A DNA stretch of 7,872 nt from contig CAJWAY010000055.1 in assembly GCA_913020685.1 (NCBI GenBank), positions 1-7,872 on the forward strand, written 5' to 3'. The notes beneath the pieces are model-generated. The model saw only the letters and a program-made list of their open reading frames with translations, was not told the DNA's origin and searched no databases. Below, one piece after another: positions 6,284 to 7,872 of this stretch. The position numbers were made by a program, and so were the translations under genes. The number at the start of each line of letters is the position of its first letter. Positions within the stretch are counted from its first letter, which is position 1. This stretch comes from an uncultured Flavobacteriaceae bacterium (lineage in GTDB: Bacteria; Bacteroidota; Bacteroidia; Flavobacteriales; Flavobacteriaceae).

Positions 6284-7264
6284 TCACAAATTCTTTTTTT
6301 TGATAAAAAAATAATTAAAAGGTAGGTAAGAAATTTCATAATATTTTTTTACCAAATTTTTTTTTGGACGCTTTCCTATTATTTTACTGTAATTTTTATA
6401 AAAAGTGAAATGTGCTCTTATTATAGAAAATGCATTTGAAAAATTAAATTTAATTATAAAAAATAAAATTGCTACATAATCCCATAATATACGCTCTAAA
6501 ATTCTAAGATTCCTTTTTTCAGATAAATTTTTTAGTAATAGATATAATGAGTTTCTGAAATTTAGATAAACTTTATTAGGAGAAGGTTTTAGGGTACCAG
6601 CCCCTAGGTGATATACTTTAGACTTGTACAAGGAGAATACATTTAAATTTTGATTGAATGCTCGCCAACACAAATCTATTTCTTCCATGTGTAAAAAAAA
6701 ATTCTCATCAAAACCTCCCAAAGATTTGTAAATATCTTTTCTTATGAAGAAACAAGCGCCACTGGCCCAGAATATTTTTTTATCCTCATCATACTGTCCA
6801 TGATCCTCTTCTAAGTTATTGAACAACCTTCCCCTACAATATGGATAACCTAAACGATCAATAAATCCTCCTGCTGCTCCTGCATATTCAAACTTATTAG
6901 GTTCGCTCAAACTAAGAATATGAGGTTGAGCAATAACTGTTTTCGGGTTATTTTCAAAATGATCTAGTATGGGAGGTAACCATCCAGGTTTAACAAGAAC
7001 ATCATTATTTAACAAACAAATGATGTCTTCCTCAATACAATTGATTCCTTTATTATATCCACCTGAATATCCATAATTGTTCTCTAATAAAATAATTCTA
7101 ACAGTTGAGTGTTTGTTTTTAACAAAATTAACAGAATTGTCAGTAGAGGAATTGTCAATAAGGTAAATATTAGCTTCAGGACTATTATCTATAACATCTT
7201 TAAGGAAACGTTTTAAAAGTGTTTCTCCGTTCCAATTCAATATTGCAATAGCGAGGGATTTCAT
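6284..7264 (-). CDS. Glycosyltransferase family 2 protein
   Basis: This 326-aa protein has a GT-A fold of family GT2, of the rhamnosyltransferase/WbbL-like type that transfers sugars from nucleotide-sugar donors onto cell-surface glycans. Motifs seen are ILNWNG (8-13), DNSSTDNS (37-44), LLNNDV (84-89) at the usual DXD metal/donor position, GGFDENFF (183-190) and HMEEIDLCWR (192-201), which holds the acidic catalytic-type residues. Hydrophobic segment ILWDYVAILFFIIKF (259-273) plus a basic tail suggest peripheral attachment to the inner membrane. Its ATG overlaps the stop of the upstream HsdR-N-like gene by 4 bp (ATGA), a strong sign of an operon. The last 80 or so codons are extremely AT-rich and encode many Lys, Phe, Asn and Ile. 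The sugar and acceptor cannot be told from sequence. Confidence 0.93.
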   Translation of the reverse strand: MKSLAIAILNWNGETLLKRFLKDVIDNSPEANIYLIDNSSTDNSVNFVKNKHSTVRIILLENNYGYSGGYNKGINCIEEDIICLLNNDVLVKPGWLPPILDHFENNPKTVIAQPHILSLSEPNKFEYAGAAGGFIDRLGYPYCRGRLFNNLEEDHGQYDEDKKIFWASGACFFIRKDIYKSLGGFDENFFLHMEEIDLCWRAFNQNLNVFSLYKSKVYHLGAGTLKPSPNKVYLNFRNSLYLLLKNLSEKRNLRILERILWDYVAILFFIIKFNFSNAFSIIRAHFTFYKNYSKIIGKRPKKNLVKKYYEISYLPFNYFFIKKKNL

Positions 7265-7713
7265 TTGTTAGAATTATAAACCGGTAAGTCAGTCAAAAAA
7301 TAATATTTTTCTTTTTCAAAATCCATCTTACAAAAAAAGTGATTTAAACCATTAGTAAGCATAAGATAATCACTTTTTAAAACTGTATTGTATCGAGCGA
7401 TTTGATCAAAAGCGTTTTGACTAATTTTTTTTGTTGGTGCTTTACACTCGACCAAAAGAAAAATTGTGAGATCAGGTTTAAATACCACCAAGTCATACCT
7501 TTTTTTTGAACCATTAAGATTCAATTTCTTTTCTACTTGAATAAAGCCTAATGGAATATTTTTTATTTTATTTAAAAAGAGGATACAATGCTGCCGAACC
7601 CATTCCTCTGGGGTTAAAATCAACCATTTTTTTCTTATAGGGTCAAGTATATAGGTTTTATTTTCCTTATTTTTAAATGAGAAATCAAATTTTTGAAAAT
7701 TGAGTTTATCCAT
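7261..7713 (-). CDS. Standalone type I restriction HsdR N-terminal-domain protein (PD-(D/E)XK fold)
   Basis: This 150-aa protein resembles the nuclease-fold N-terminal domain found in type I restriction R subunits (HSDR_N_2 type), without helicase domains. Likely PD-(D/E)XK residues are D74 in KRYDLVVF (71-78), E89 and K91 in LLVECKAP (87-94), and a QIARY segment (104-108) that fits the QxxxY motif of RecB-like nucleases. The helix LTPEEWVRQ (33-41) carries another acidic pair. No hsdM, hsdS or helicase gene is nearby, so a restriction role is unlikely. The frame is open to 7791, but that start would overlap divergent holA by 50 bp; MDKLNFQKFDF at 7713 matches the family N-terminus I recall. 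An equally adjacent ATG lies at 7716. It overlaps the GT2 start by 4 bp. Its function is unknown. Confidence 0.88.
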   Translation of the reverse strand: MDKLNFQKFDFSFKNKENKTYILDPIRKKWLILTPEEWVRQHCILFLNKIKNIPLGFIQVEKKLNLNGSKKRYDLVVFKPDLTIFLLVECKAPTKKISQNAFDQIARYNTVLKSDYLMLTNGLNHFFCKMDFEKEKYYFLTDLPVYNSNK

Positions 7714-7714
7714 C

Positions 7715-7728
7715 ATGCAAAATTGCAT
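7715..7728. repeat. Short inverted repeat between divergent starts
   Basis: ATGCAA-AA-TTGCAT is a 6-bp inverted repeat with a 2-nt spacer. It lies in the 28-bp gap between the ATG of the HsdR-N-like gene (7713) and that of holA (7742), where a repressor could reach both. It is short and includes the alternative ATG at 7716, so chance is a fair explanation. Confidence 0.25.
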
Positions 7729-7741
7729 ATAATTTTTAAGG

Positions 7742-7872
7742 ATGCAGGAATTTAACGAGTTAATGTCATCCATTGATAAAGGTGAATACAAACCTTTCTA
7801 TCTTTTGTCAGGATCTGAACCATTTTTTATTGATAGTATTGAAAATAAAATCACAGAAAAAGTAATACAAGA
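7742..7872 (+). CDS. holA: DNA polymerase III subunit delta, N-terminal fragment
   Basis: Forty-three codons and two bases are present before the right edge. The peptide begins MQEFNELMSSIDKGEYKPF and continues through YLLSGSEPFFIDSIEN. This is the pattern of HolA N-termini: a short helix, then K-x-x-P-(F/I)-Y-(L/F)-L-x-G-x-E-P-(F/Y)-(F/Y)-I-D. The delta subunit opens the beta clamp within the clamp-loader complex during replication. The start is fixed by an in-frame TAA at 7730-7732, which leaves ATG at 7742 as the first start. It diverges from the HsdR-N-like gene with only 28 bp between starts. The usual length is about 330-340 aa, so most of the gene is outside the window. Confidence 0.85.
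   Translation, partial: MQEFNELMSSIDKGEYKPFYLLSGSEPFFIDSIENKITEKVIQ

Noticed and set aside
7261..7713. A type I restriction-modification system
   Set aside because: Only a domain-sized HsdR-N-like protein is present; there is no helicase portion, hsdM or hsdS, and the neighbours are housekeeping genes.

Overview
This window looks like ordinary chromosomal core sequence from a low-GC member of the Bacteroidota, most likely a flavobacterium-like organism. The clues are AT-rich intergenic DNA, starts without Shine-Dalgarno sequences, TAnnTTTG-type promoter boxes, and a gene neighbourhood (YciO-like / OmpA-family lipoprotein / GT2 glycosyltransferase / HsdR-N-domain protein / holA) that I recall from flavobacterial genomes. 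No mobile element, CRISPR array or RNA gene was seen.

Left part (1-2360). The first 34 bases hold the 5' end of pheT on the minus strand. It lies 60 bp downstream of recG, also on the minus strand, and a good TAnnTTTG box sits in the gap. recG is complete. A 168-bp intergenic region separates it from a divergent uvrD/pcrA-type helicase gene. That region contains a perfect DnaA-box sequence, a 9-bp direct repeat 42 bp apart, and a candidate -33/-7 promoter.

Middle (2363-5368). The UvrD/PcrA helicase starts at GTG and ends in a Tudor-like domain. Its stop overlaps by one base (TAATG) the start of a YrdC/Sua5-superfamily gene that looks like YciO, not a canonical t6A synthase. A perfect 10-bp-stem hairpin lies between this plus-strand pair and the convergent minus-strand genes and probably terminates both.

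Right part (5369-7872). Three minus-strand genes follow, in transcription order: a 150-aa standalone PD-(D/E)XK (HsdR N-terminal type) protein, a GT2 glycosyltransferase joined to it by an ATGA overlap, and an OmpA-family lipoprotein. The 5' end of holA (DNA polymerase III delta subunit) diverges from this group 28 bp away and runs off the window.

Functionally the window is dominated by genome maintenance (recG, uvrD/pcrA, holA), with translation (pheT, possibly the YciO-like gene) and cell-envelope genes (GT2, OmpA). The least understood element is the standalone nuclease-fold protein coupled to a glycosyltransferase. I do not see strong evidence for a new multi-gene system.
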